A program made the translations under genes and the position numbers. 64,000 bases of DNA from JASGCK01 sp031538565 (GTDB lineage Bacteria > Pseudomonadota > Gammaproteobacteria > Burkholderiales > Burkholderiaceae_C): positions 76,572-140,571 of the forward strand of contig JAVKLS010000021.1 of the NCBI GenBank assembly GCA_031538565.1, written 5' to 3'. A model generated the notes under the pieces. That model had not been told where the DNA came from. It did no database searches and saw only the letters and a list, made by a program, of their open reading frames with translations. Each line of letters begins with the position of its first letter. Within the stretch, counting starts at the first letter, position 1. Positions 25,677 through 34,452 of the stretch are shown here, in pieces.

Positions 25677-26360
25677 CTAAATTTCCAGCCAAATTTTTAA
25701 TTGCTTGCCAAACACAGGCAAGACATCGCTAATTGTCGCGTCCACGCCAAGCGTACGCATATCCACGGTTTGCAAGCCCGCATAGCCGCAAGGATTGATG
25801 CAACTAAACGGCGCTAAATCCATTGCTACATTGAGCGCCACACCGTGGTAGGTGCAGTGGCGACTGACTTTAATTCCGAGCGCGGCAATTTTGCCGAGTT
25901 GCTCACGGGCAAAAACAGTTTCTGCTGCATCGTGGACTCCGGCAAAGGCTAGCGGTGTGTGACTTTGCGGGTTGTCTAGCCGCACATAGATGCCAGGGGC
26001 CGTGCGCACGCGATGGCCTGTTATGCCAAAGTGTGTCAGTGTGCGGATAACGGCCTCTTCTAATTTGTACACATATTCTTTGACGAAGTAGCCCGTGCGC
26101 TTAAGGTCAAGCAGCGGATAGGCCACCATTTGCCCAGGTCCGTGGTAAGTAATTTGTCCGCCGCGATTGGTTTGCACGACGGGAATATCACCTGCAATGA
26201 GCAGATGCCCTGGCTTGCCCGATAAGCCTTGCGTAAAAGTAGGGGGATGCTCGCAAAGCCATAGTTCGTCTGGCGTACCAGGCGTTCGCGCCAGCGTGAA
26301 TGATTGCATGGCTGCTACGGTGGGGGCGTAGTTTGCCAACCCTAAATTTTTAAGCTGCAT
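25677..26360 (-). CDS. lipB: octanoyltransferase LipB
   Basis: A 227-residue lipoyl(octanoyl) transferase that moves octanoyl from acyl carrier protein to lipoyl domains. Family blocks: ELWLCEHPPTFTQGLSGKPGHLL, VVQTNRGGQITYHGPGQMVAYPLLDL, the Lys of KVSRHCTYHGVALNV and the thioester Cys in INPCGYAGL near residue 180. ATG at 26360 is used; a TTG directly before it adds one residue. lipA, usually nearby, is not in the window. Confidence 0.93.
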   Translation of the reverse strand: MQLKNLGLANYAPTVAAMQSFTLARTPGTPDELWLCEHPPTFTQGLSGKPGHLLIAGDIPVVQTNRGGQITYHGPGQMVAYPLLDLKRTGYFVKEYVYKLEEAVIRTLTHFGITGHRVRTAPGIYVRLDNPQSHTPLAFAGVHDAAETVFAREQLGKIAALGIKVSRHCTYHGVALNVAMDLAPFSCINPCGYAGLQTVDMRTLGVDATISDVLPVFGKQLKIWLEI

Positions 26361-26537
26361 CAAACTCTGCCGCTTTGTGGTTGGCGATGTCTGCGTCCTC
26401 GCTGATTAGATGAAGAGGCGTGCTCATGCTGTGCATTTTATGGACTGCCTGCGCGTGCAATGTTTAGGGCAATGTTTAGGCTTGTCGCTTTCAAGATGCG
26501 GGAGAATAGGCGAGTTTTAACTCATCTACGGTTATTT

Positions 26538-27050
26538 ATGTCTTCACTACTTGCGCCTTTTGGTCTTACTGCCCGCCGAGGTTTTGCCCTTATCGCTTTA
26601 GTCTGTGCCGCCATGCTGGGCTTTGGGCTTTATTTGCAGCACGCGCTTGGGCTAGAGCCTTGCCCCATGTGCATCGTTCAGCGCTACGCCTTAATTGGCG
26701 TGGGTTTGGTGGCCGTGATTGCCGCAGCGTGCAAGCCGAGATGGTTGTTGTTGGCGTTTGGTTTGTTGAGCGCGATCTTGGCCGGCTTTGGTGCTTTTGT
26801 AGCGGCACGGCAAAGCTGGTTGCAGTGGTATCCGCCCGAGGTGCTGACGTGTGGACGCGACTTTTACGGCATCATTGAAAACACACCCATGCGCCGCGCT
26901 ATCCCGTTGATTTTTAAAGGCAGTGGCGATTGCACCAAAGTTGACTGGACGCTGTTAGGCGGCTCGATTGCCAACTGGTCGTTTGTGTGTTTTGTTGGGC
27001 TGATTGCTGTCAGCGCGTATTTGATGTGGGCGTCTAAGCCCAAAGCGTAA
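26538..27050 (+). CDS. dsbB: disulfide bond formation protein DsbB
   Basis: A 170-residue four-helix inner-membrane protein that reoxidises DsbA and passes electrons to quinone. Redox pairs are CPMC (near residues 42-45) and the periplasmic-loop cysteines in LTCGRDFYG and GSGDCTK. The ATG at 26538 gives the normal family length; an upstream in-frame ATG (26460) would add 26 charged residues. Four hydrophobic segments are evident. Confidence 0.92.
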   Translation: MSSLLAPFGLTARRGFALIALVCAAMLGFGLYLQHALGLEPCPMCIVQRYALIGVGLVAVIAAACKPRWLLLAFGLLSAILAGFGAFVAARQSWLQWYPPEVLTCGRDFYGIIENTPMRRAIPLIFKGSGDCTKVDWTLLGGSIANWSFVCFVGLIAVSAYLMWASKPKA

Positions 27051-27077
27051 AGGTCGAAATCTTAAATAGGAGTTGTG

Positions 27078-28337
27078 ATGTTGAAATATGGCATTCGAGT
27101 TGTCGCTATGTTTTTCTGCACGGTGCTAACAATGGGCGTGGTGCTGGCTGCGGATTGCAATGGCGGTACTTCAACAAAAAAAACGGATACAACGTGTATT
27201 GAGCAAGGTCTTCGTGCTGCTGTCGCTTTAAGCGATCGAATGTATCTGGAGGTGATGAAAAAAATTAACCCTAAAGATCGCGCATTGATGCAAAAAACAT
27301 GGGGAGAATGGGCGGTAGAACATTCAGATATTTGCAAACTAACACTTGATACAGAGGAGCGCATACGCTGGGTTAATGCTGCGCGAAAAGACATCAATAA
27401 AGCAGCTTGCCTTTGGCTTTTGATAAGTCGCGACAACAATGGGCTGGAGAGTATGCTGGGAAAAAATAGCAGTCCGCAACCAGAATTTAATTTTGATTTT
27501 TGGAGTGGGTTATATGCTAATCCCACCAAACCCGTCAGTTTTACCGAGGTGCTAGAGCCAGCAAGTGTGCCGTTGCCCTCTGCCGCACTTGATCCTAAGC
27601 AAGTTGCGGGCGTAGCTCCCGCGAAAGTGGCTGCGCTTAACTTAAAATTTTTTCCTGCTTTTGCAAATTACGAACGCAATCTTCAGTTGTACGAAAGTGG
27701 TGATAGTAAGCTGACGTTGGAGCAGGTTTATACCGAGGCGGTCAACCTAGAAGAACCATGGATTGCAGATATAGATGCACTGTATCGGGCGGGCGAGGCG
27801 AGTGGGGTGCCTTTAGAGGATCAGCCAGAGTACAAGCCGTATCTTGAGTTTCAAAATAAAGAAGTGGCGCATTTTTCGGCATGGAATAACGAGCTAATGT
27901 GGGCGGAGCCACGGATTTTGTTTTACCAAGCGCTTGCACAAAAGCGCGGCACGCCAGCGGATCAGGCGTTTTTTACTGCCAGACCATTTGACAAAAAATC
28001 GTATCTTGAAATGGTGACGGATTACAGCGTGTGCACTGTCTTTGGTGAGGGGCAGATTGTGAATTCGTATAGCGCCTGGCATCGTTATGCGAAGCAATAC
28101 CCCACGGCTTATCAAAAGTATGCAAAAAATTTTTTACAAGATGCTATTGAAGAGTTGACCCAAGGTCATTGTGTTTGTGGTGGACAAGACGATTGGAAAA
28201 AAGAGCTTCAGTTGTTTATAAAAACATATCCAAAATCCAAACTCAATCCGCTGCTTAAACGCCGTTTAACTTCGTTGCGTTATGTGGTTCTAGCTGAATC
28301 GATTTTGCCTATGGAGTTTCAGTGCCGTCCCCATTAG
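27078..28337 (+). CDS. secreted protein with LprI-like N-terminal region, otherwise uncharacterised
   Basis: A 419-residue exported protein. The ATG at 27078 follows TAGGAG; a GTG lies one codon earlier. A signal peptide ends near VVLAADC. Residues of about 35-110 (TCIEQGLRAAVALSDRMYLE through RIRWVNAARKDI and CLWLL) resemble the DUF1311/LprI lysozyme-inhibitor fold in length, conserved cysteines and the acidic/Trp pattern; this is a weak family match. The remaining about 300 residues, rich in aromatic residues, have cysteine pairs near the end (GHCVCGG) and no domain I know. Codon use looks slightly more A/T-rich than its neighbours. Confidence 0.6.
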   Translation: MLKYGIRVVAMFFCTVLTMGVVLAADCNGGTSTKKTDTTCIEQGLRAAVALSDRMYLEVMKKINPKDRALMQKTWGEWAVEHSDICKLTLDTEERIRWVNAARKDINKAACLWLLISRDNNGLESMLGKNSSPQPEFNFDFWSGLYANPTKPVSFTEVLEPASVPLPSAALDPKQVAGVAPAKVAALNLKFFPAFANYERNLQLYESGDSKLTLEQVYTEAVNLEEPWIADIDALYRAGEASGVPLEDQPEYKPYLEFQNKEVAHFSAWNNELMWAEPRILFYQALAQKRGTPADQAFFTARPFDKKSYLEMVTDYSVCTVFGEGQIVNSYSAWHRYAKQYPTAYQKYAKNFLQDAIEELTQGHCVCGGQDDWKKELQLFIKTYPKSKLNPLLKRRLTSLRYVVLAESILPMEFQCRPH

Positions 28338-28347
28338 TGTTGTTGGT

Positions 28348-30744
28348 TTAAACCTCAAACACCGCCTGCCACAACGTCTTGATGGCGGCTTGCTCATCCG
28401 CTAATTCATCACTCGGCAGCACCGCTTTTTGTTCTTGCAACCGCGCCGCGTGTTGCTTGTCGCGTAGCACTTGGTAGGCATCTGCCGCACGTTGCCCTAC
28501 GCCTGCGGGCAAGAGGTGCTGCGCTTGGCTGATGCGCAGCAGTTCGATATTGCCCACGTTGCCCAGCAAGGCGGGATGCGTTTTAGAAAAAGCCAATACT
28601 AGATATTGCACGGCAAACTCCGCATCCATCATGCCGCCTTGACTGTGCTTGATATCGAATTGCCCGCTCTGCACGGAGTGCGCTGCGTAGAGTTTGCGGC
28701 GCATGGCAAGCACTTCGGCTTTGAGTGCTGCCGTATCGCGCGGCGTTTGCAGCACTTGGGTGCGAATGGTATGGAAGCGATCTTGCCACTCTTGGCTGCC
28801 AAAGGCGCAGCGGGCACGCGTCATGGCTTGTAACTCCCATGTCCATGCGGTATTGCTGCCGCGCTGCAATTGATATTGGGTGTAGGACTGAATGGACGTC
28901 ACTAGTAAGCCTGAGTTGCCGTTGGGGCGCAGTGCGGTATCGATTTCGTACAAATCGCCTTCGCTGGTTTTGGCGGTGAGCCAAGCAATCAGTTTTCGAA
29001 CAAGCGCGGTGTAGCGCATGGTGGCGTTGTCGCTGTCGTCATCAAATAAAAACACGATGTCTAAATCGCTGCCGTAGCCCAGCTCTTTGCCGCCTAGTTT
29101 GCCGTAGGCGATGATGGCAAAACGCGCAAGCGCATCGGGCGCAGCCACCCCTGTGCGCAAATTGGGGCTGATGTACTCCCAGCACCAAGGCAGTGCTAGC
29201 GCCAGCAGGCTGTCGGCAAGGCTGGAGAGCTCGTCGCCCACGTCGCGTACCGAGAGCAGTCCTTGAATGTCGCGCACCAAGATGCGAAACACTTCGGCGT
29301 GATGGGCGCGGCGCAGTAAGTCCAGCAGGGCTTCCTCGTCGCACAGCCCTGTGGCTTGCAGCGCGGCGTATTGGCGTTGCACTTTAGCGGTAAACGCCGC
29401 GGCGTCAAAGCGCGTGGTGAGCACGTCGGGACGTTTGAGTTCATCCGCCGCATCGGGGTGCTTGCGTAAATAGCTCACCGTCCACGCTGCTTTTTTTTGT
29501 ATGTCCTCTAGCGTGACGGTGAATGCGGAGGACATGAGTCCCAGCCCATGCTGCAACCACTGCTCGAAAATAGTGGCGACTTGTGCTCGGTGCGTGTCAA
29601 GCGTCAGTTGAAATGCGGGCACGTCGGCAAAGCCCATGCTGGTTGCCAACCACGCAAGGTCTTTGGCATCATGCGGTAGGGTGTGGGTTTGCGCGTCATT
29701 TAAATACTGAATGCGGTGTTCAAGCCTGCGCAAAAAAACATAAGCGTGGTTGAGCACTTGCGCGGTTGGCGCATCCATCAAACCTGCGGCTTGTAGCCTG
29801 GCTAGCGCTGTTTGCGTGGGACGCGCCAGCAGCTCGGGCTGTCTGCCGCCGCGCACAATTTGCAGCACTTGCGCGGCAAATTCAATTTCGCGTATGCCAC
29901 CAAGTCCTAGTTTGATGTCGCGCTGCCCGTCGTGACCATCGACCTGTTTGCGGATGAGGGCGTGCAGTTCGTGCAGGGCAGTAAAAACTTTGAAATCTAA
30001 AAATCGACGGAATACAAATGCGCGTACCACGGCGCGCAGCGGCAGTACGTCTTGGGCGCTACGCCCTGTTTGGATGACGCGTGATTTGAGCCATGCAAAG
30101 CGTTCCCACTCGCGTCCCGAGCGTTGAAAGTACTGCGCCAGCGTGGAGAGCGATACGGCAAGCGCTCCTTCGCTGCCGTAGGGGCGTAGCGCCAAATCGA
30201 CGCGAAAAACAAAACCGTGGAATGTAGCGTCGGCAAGCAGATTTTTGATGCGCCGCACCTGCGCGGCAAAAAATGCGTGGTTAGAAATAACAGTTTGTGC
30301 GGCTGTGTTTGCGCTCGTGTCGCCATCATGGTCGTACACAAAGATGAGGTCGATGTCGCTGGAGACATTGAGTTCGCGCGCCCCCAGTTTGCCCATGCCG
30401 ATCGTCCACAGCGTTGCAGTTTGAGTGCCGTGCATGGGCTCGCCGTGCAAGGCGACAAGCTCCGCGTGCGCGGTTTGTGCGGCAACGGCAAGGCAAACTT
30501 CAGCTAGATTGGTCATGCCTTGCATCACCACATCTAGCGACGCGGCTTGTTCGCAATCGAGTTGGTAGAGGCGATAAAAAACGATTTGCCGCAGCACACG
30601 CAAGCGCTCATCAATGGTCGTGTATCCTTTATTTTTCAAGGCTTGCAGCGCGGAGTGGATTGCATCAGAAGTGGGCAAACCTTGCGGCAAACAATTGAAG
30701 TCAGCTTGATAGCGATTGGCAATTTTTTCGGTGGCGTATGTCAA
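28348..30744 (-). CDS. glnE: bifunctional glutamine synthetase adenylyltransferase/deadenylase GlnE
   Basis: About 798 residues. GlnE adds AMP to glutamine synthetase or removes it under PII control. Two nucleotidyltransferase domains are visible: GMGKLGARELNVSSDIDLIF near residue 115 (deadenylase half) and AYGKLGGKELGYGSDLDIVF near 560 (adenylylase half), plus the GGIREIEF and GGMMDAEFAVQYL motifs. No ATG fits: TTG at 30744 or TTG at 30795 are the only in-frame starts, and the longer form would cross the start of the divergent thioesterase gene. It is shorter than most GlnE proteins (about 900-950 residues), mainly at the N-terminus and centre. Confidence 0.88.
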   Translation of the reverse strand: MTYATEKIANRYQADFNCLPQGLPTSDAIHSALQALKNKGYTTIDERLRVLRQIVFYRLYQLDCEQAASLDVVMQGMTNLAEVCLAVAAQTAHAELVALHGEPMHGTQTATLWTIGMGKLGARELNVSSDIDLIFVYDHDGDTSANTAAQTVISNHAFFAAQVRRIKNLLADATFHGFVFRVDLALRPYGSEGALAVSLSTLAQYFQRSGREWERFAWLKSRVIQTGRSAQDVLPLRAVVRAFVFRRFLDFKVFTALHELHALIRKQVDGHDGQRDIKLGLGGIREIEFAAQVLQIVRGGRQPELLARPTQTALARLQAAGLMDAPTAQVLNHAYVFLRRLEHRIQYLNDAQTHTLPHDAKDLAWLATSMGFADVPAFQLTLDTHRAQVATIFEQWLQHGLGLMSSAFTVTLEDIQKKAAWTVSYLRKHPDAADELKRPDVLTTRFDAAAFTAKVQRQYAALQATGLCDEEALLDLLRRAHHAEVFRILVRDIQGLLSVRDVGDELSSLADSLLALALPWCWEYISPNLRTGVAAPDALARFAIIAYGKLGGKELGYGSDLDIVFLFDDDSDNATMRYTALVRKLIAWLTAKTSEGDLYEIDTALRPNGNSGLLVTSIQSYTQYQLQRGSNTAWTWELQAMTRARCAFGSQEWQDRFHTIRTQVLQTPRDTAALKAEVLAMRRKLYAAHSVQSGQFDIKHSQGGMMDAEFAVQYLVLAFSKTHPALLGNVGNIELLRISQAQHLLPAGVGQRAADAYQVLRDKQHAARLQEQKAVLPSDELADEQAAIKTLWQAVFEV

Positions 30745-30780
30745 AATAGTTGTCTTCGATGATTTTGAAAAAGGGATGAT

Positions 30781-31314
30781 ATGGCAACTACGCAAGACTG
30801 GCTTTTAGAAGCGCAAGCAATCAAAGAAAAAATGCTAGCAGGCGGCGGCGCGGCCGGTGTTGCAACGCGCGAGCAAGTCGGGCATTTGAGCGGGATTGAA
30901 GTTTTTCAAGCCATCCTAGCGGGCAAACTACCTTACGCCAGCGTGGGTAAGTTGCTCGACTATTCGCTGGTTTCGGTGGAGCTTGGTCAAGTGGTGTTTC
31001 AAGGCTCGCCCTCAAATGAGTTTTTAAATCCTATGGGTACGGTGCATGGCGGTTGGTACGGCACGCTACTCGACTCCGCAATGGGCTGCGCTGTGCACAC
31101 CATGCTGCCTGCGGGGCGCGGCTTTACGACAGCGGAGTACAGCATCAATATGGTGCGCGGCGTGAAGTTGGGCGGGGTTTACCGAACCATTGGCAAGGTG
31201 CTGCACAGTGGGCGGCAAATGGCAACCGCAGAAGGCCGTATCGTGGACGCGGACGGTAAGCTCTATGCCCACGGCACAACGACTTGCTTTGTGTTTGATA
31301 TGCCTAAAGCTTGA
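30781..31314 (+). CDS. PaaI-like hotdog-fold thioesterase
   Basis: A 177-residue acyl-CoA thioesterase-like protein. The hotdog core has NPMGTVHGGWYGTLLDSAMG near residues 82-101, with the catalytic-loop HGG, then FTTAEYSINMVRGVKLG and GRIVDADGKLYAHGTTTC. An AAGGGATGAT site precedes the ATG. It diverges from glnE with 36 bp between start codons. The substrate is not evident. Confidence 0.85.
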   Translation: MATTQDWLLEAQAIKEKMLAGGGAAGVATREQVGHLSGIEVFQAILAGKLPYASVGKLLDYSLVSVELGQVVFQGSPSNEFLNPMGTVHGGWYGTLLDSAMGCAVHTMLPAGRGFTTAEYSINMVRGVKLGGVYRTIGKVLHSGRQMATAEGRIVDADGKLYAHGTTTCFVFDMPKA

Positions 31315-31321
31315 GAGTGGC

Positions 31322-32242
31322 GTGCCCACCTTGCAATTACTTCACACCCTGCTGCGCGCTGGCAATCTCAGGCATTGCGCGGATTTAAAAAAAATACGTC
31401 TCGCTATTTTTTTCGGTCTTGTTGGTGCGACGCTGCCCGCCATAGCGCAAATGGCATCGCCGCGCACCTTCACTATTTACGAATTTTTGCCGTGGCAGGT
31501 GAAGCAAGCGGATGGCTCGATTAACCGAGCGATCAAGCTGACCGACTACGCAGCACAGTTTGGCATTAAACATGTCAAGGTGATTTACGAAAAATACTAC
31601 TTCACGAATGGACAGCCCGATCCAGAAAAAATCAATGCATTGGCGCGAGATACCGACAACGACCCTGCCAGCATTGTGTCGTTTGACACCGAGTTTGGAA
31701 ATCGCTTTCGTCCCGAAACCGTCATACCAAAGGTGCTGGATATTTTGCAAATCTACCGTAGCGCCAATCCCAAAGCCAAGGCTGGGGTTTATGCCGTAGC
31801 GCCGCAAAACACCTATGGCTGGAAGTCTGACATTGCTAAAAATGAGGCGTTGAATCAGCAGTACGCGCCCGTGGCCCAGGCGGTCGATTTTTTAAGCCCC
31901 GTTTTGTACAACTACAACCAGAGCGATATGAATGCGTGGATGCGATCGGCGCAGTACAACATGGTTGCAGCCCAAAAGTATGGGACGAACAAGCCCATCA
32001 TTCCCTACATCACGCCTAGCTATGGCCCGCAATCGGCGGATAGAAATGGACACAATCCCGTGCAACAATTGACCGAGCAAGAGATGACGGCGCGTCTGCA
32101 AGCACTCTACGACTTAGGCGCTGCGGGTTGCATTGTGTGGGGTGGCAGTAGCGACCGTGATGCCGACGGCAAGCAGCCCGTGTTTGATGCCAGTCAAGGC
32201 TGGGGAAAAGCACTGGTGGAGTTTGCTAAAGTGCATAAATAA
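31322..32242 (+). CDS. secreted TIM-barrel protein resembling GH56 hyaluronidase-like glycosidases
   Basis: About 306 residues from a GTG at 31322 (TTG at 31331 is the alternative; no ATG fits). A signal peptide (RLAIFFGLVGATLPAIAQ) precedes the mature start. Three parts recall GH56 hyaluronidases: the acidic pair in VSFDTEFGNRF, in the place of the catalytic D-x-E; SPVLYNYNQSDMNAW; and the near-terminal GAAGCIVWGGSSDRDADGK, compared with GAxGxVxWGS in animal enzymes. This is judged by eye; a GH18-like or other barrel remains possible. The likely role is a periplasmic or secreted glycan-active enzyme. It follows the thioesterase gene by 7 bp. Confidence 0.6.
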   Translation: MPTLQLLHTLLRAGNLRHCADLKKIRLAIFFGLVGATLPAIAQMASPRTFTIYEFLPWQVKQADGSINRAIKLTDYAAQFGIKHVKVIYEKYYFTNGQPDPEKINALARDTDNDPASIVSFDTEFGNRFRPETVIPKVLDILQIYRSANPKAKAGVYAVAPQNTYGWKSDIAKNEALNQQYAPVAQAVDFLSPVLYNYNQSDMNAWMRSAQYNMVAAQKYGTNKPIIPYITPSYGPQSADRNGHNPVQQLTEQEMTARLQALYDLGAAGCIVWGGSSDRDADGKQPVFDASQGWGKALVEFAKVHK

Positions 32243-32278
32243 TTTCAAATTTCGCATTGCACTAATAGTGCCGCAGCG

Positions 32279-33646
32279 CTAGCGCATTCCTAGTTGTTTC
32301 ATCCCGCCCATTGCGCCGAGCTTTTGCATCATTTTCATCATGCCGCCGCCCTTCATTTTTTTCATCATGCCTTGCATTTGCTCGAACTCGTTTAGCATGC
32401 GGTTGACCTCTTGAACCTGCACACCCGCACCCGCAGCGATACGGCGCTTGCGAGTGGCTTTAATGATGTCGGGTTTGCGGCGCTCATGCGGCGTCATGCT
32501 GTGGATGATGCCTTGTTTTTTTAGGATGTCGCGGTCGGCTTTATCTAAGTCTTGCCCTTTGGCTTTTGCTGCCATTTGACCTGGCAGTTTGTCCATGATG
32601 CTTTGCAGACCTCCCATAGCGCGCATTTGCTGGATTTGACCGAGGAAGTCTTCGAGGTCAAAGCTCGCGCCACTTTTCATCTTGGCTGCTATTTTTTGCG
32701 CCGCAGCAGCGTCTACGCCACTGGTGATTTGCTCGACTAGCGCCACGATATCGCCCATGCCGAGGATGCGTCCTGCAAAGCGCTGGGCATCAAAAACTTC
32801 GAGACCGTCTATTTTTTCGCTCACACCTGCAAACTTGATGGGTACGCCCGTTATTTGCCGCACTGACAGCGCCGCACCACCGCGCGAGTCGCCATCGGTT
32901 TTGGTGAGGATGATGCCCGTGAGTGGCAGCGCATCGCCAAAGGCCTTCGCCACATTAGCGGCATCTTGGCCTTGCATGGCATCGACGACGAAGAGTGTTT
33001 CGACGGGCTGAGCTACTTTGTGCAGCGCCTTGATTTCGCTCATCAACTGCTCGTCCACACCCGTGCGACCTGCGGTGTCGATTAAGAGTACATCGAAGTA
33101 ATGCTTTTTGGCGTAGTCGATGGCCGCTAGGGCAATATCCACGGGATTTTGCGATGGGTCGGATGGAAACCATTCGGCGCCTGCTTGCGCGGTGACAGTT
33201 TTTAGTTGCTCGATAGCGGCGGGGCGATACACGTCGCCGCTCACGGTTAGGACTTTCTTTTTGCGCTTGTCAATGAGGTGCTTTGCCAGCTTGGCGGTGG
33301 TGGTGGTTTTACCTGCGCCTTGCAGGCCTGCCATCAAAATCACCGCAGGAGGCTGCGCTGCGAGGTTGATGTCAGCAATGCCATCGCCCATTGTGCTCAT
33401 GAGCTCTTGGTTCACCACGCCCACCAAGGCCTGCCCAGGCGTGAGCGATCCCACTACTTCTTGACCTAGTGATTTTTCTTTGATGCGTGCCACAAAATCG
33501 CGCACCACAGATAGCGCAACATCGGCTTCTAAAAGCGCCATGCGTACTTCGCGCAGCATACCTTCGACATTGGATTCGGTGATGCGGGATTCACCGCGCA
33601 AGCGTTTGGCAAGAATCGAAAGTTTGTCTGCAAGCAGGGATGACAT
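32279..33646 (-). CDS. ffh: signal recognition particle protein Ffh
   Basis: A 455-residue SRP GTPase. N domain at residues 1-85, G domain with GLQGAGKTTTTAKLAKHL near 108, DTAGR near 190, TKTDGD near 248 and GMGD near 297, and the methionine-rich M domain at the C-terminus (MLNEFEQMQGMMKKMKGGG) that binds 4.5S RNA and signal peptides. It targets membrane and secreted proteins to FtsY/SecYEG. The 4.5S RNA gene is not in the window. Confidence 0.96.
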   Translation of the reverse strand: MSSLLADKLSILAKRLRGESRITESNVEGMLREVRMALLEADVALSVVRDFVARIKEKSLGQEVVGSLTPGQALVGVVNQELMSTMGDGIADINLAAQPPAVILMAGLQGAGKTTTTAKLAKHLIDKRKKKVLTVSGDVYRPAAIEQLKTVTAQAGAEWFPSDPSQNPVDIALAAIDYAKKHYFDVLLIDTAGRTGVDEQLMSEIKALHKVAQPVETLFVVDAMQGQDAANVAKAFGDALPLTGIILTKTDGDSRGGAALSVRQITGVPIKFAGVSEKIDGLEVFDAQRFAGRILGMGDIVALVEQITSGVDAAAAQKIAAKMKSGASFDLEDFLGQIQQMRAMGGLQSIMDKLPGQMAAKAKGQDLDKADRDILKKQGIIHSMTPHERRKPDIIKATRKRRIAAGAGVQVQEVNRMLNEFEQMQGMMKKMKGGGMMKMMQKLGAMGGMKQLGMR

Positions 33647-33672
33647 AAGGTTTTTTCTACTAAACTGTGAGC

Positions 33673-34206
33673 ATGATTTTGCTCAACATTCTACTGATTG
33701 CTCTTTTTGCATCTGGGTTTGGACTGGCGCTGGCGCATCTTGCTCAATTGGGCGTTGCGGGTGATTCGCCGTGGTTGCTGGCGCATATTGGTACGGCTTT
33801 GGCGGCGTATGCGCTGTTTGCGGCTGCTATCGTGTGTGCGTGGTTGTTTGCGCAAATCGAGCGCAATTTAAAAACCAAAGTGATTGTCGCGCCACGCATT
33901 CCGTTACTAACCTTAGAGCACTGGATGTTTGCTTTCGTGTATGCGGGCTTTGCACTGCTGACCCTGAGTTTGGCTTTGGGCGGCATAGCGGGCGGCGTGG
34001 GGTTTTTATTCAAATTGCAGCATAAAACTATCTTCACTGCGTTGGCGTGGCTGTGTTTTGCTGTATTGGTGTGGGGGCGAATTCGCCTTGGTTGGCGCGG
34101 TGCCAAGGCGGTGCGCATGGTGCATTTTGGTAGTGCGTTTTTACTTTTGGCGTATGTGGGCACGCATTTTGTCTTGCACGTTATTTTGAAGCGCGGCGGG
34201 GCATAA
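33673..34206 (+). CDS. CcsA/YpjD-like cytochrome c assembly membrane protein, N-terminally short
   Basis: A 177-residue membrane protein beside ffh, where Burkholderiales carry a CcsA/YpjD-type gene of about 260-290 residues. Visible blocks of that family are SPWLLAHIGTALAAYALFAA, IPLLTLEHWMFAFVYAGFAL, HKTIFTALAWLCFAVLVWGR and GSAFLLLAYVGTHF; about five membrane helices. Roughly the first 90 residues of the family seem missing. The ATG at 33673 is preferred; a GTG lies at 33667; no good ribosome-binding site is seen. Confidence 0.75.
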   Translation: MILLNILLIALFASGFGLALAHLAQLGVAGDSPWLLAHIGTALAAYALFAAAIVCAWLFAQIERNLKTKVIVAPRIPLLTLEHWMFAFVYAGFALLTLSLALGGIAGGVGFLFKLQHKTIFTALAWLCFAVLVWGRIRLGWRGAKAVRMVHFGSAFLLLAYVGTHFVLHVILKRGGA

Positions 34207-34208
34207 GT

Positions 34209-34439
34209 ATGGTCTCTAAATACCTGCTCATTTTGGTTGTGCTGCTGTGCATCATTTTTATTTGGCGTAGTCATCGCAAAGCCGCGCATAAAGAGCGCCA
34301 AGCAAGCGATGAGCGTGCCAAGGTAATTGACATGACTCCCTGCCGATGGTGTGCGGTGCACATTCCAGCAAGTGAAGCCGTGCAGGGCAGGCATGGGGGT
34401 TATTGCTCGGTCGCGCATTGCCAAAAAGCCGAGCCTTAA
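34209..34439 (+). CDS. PP0621-family small membrane-anchored protein
   Basis: A 76-residue protein with one N-terminal membrane helix (KYLLILVVLLCIIFIW), a basic linker and a cytoplasmic zinc-ribbon-like end: CRWCAVHIP, then HGGYCSVAHC. This CxxC...CxxxHC arrangement is the PP0621 family, of unknown function, normally found between the ccsA-like gene and ampD or pilS/pilR genes. It starts 2 bp after the preceding stop. Confidence 0.82.
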   Translation: MVSKYLLILVVLLCIIFIWRSHRKAAHKERQASDERAKVIDMTPCRWCAVHIPASEAVQGRHGGYCSVAHCQKAEP

Positions 34440-34452
34440 ATCCTCTTTGCGT

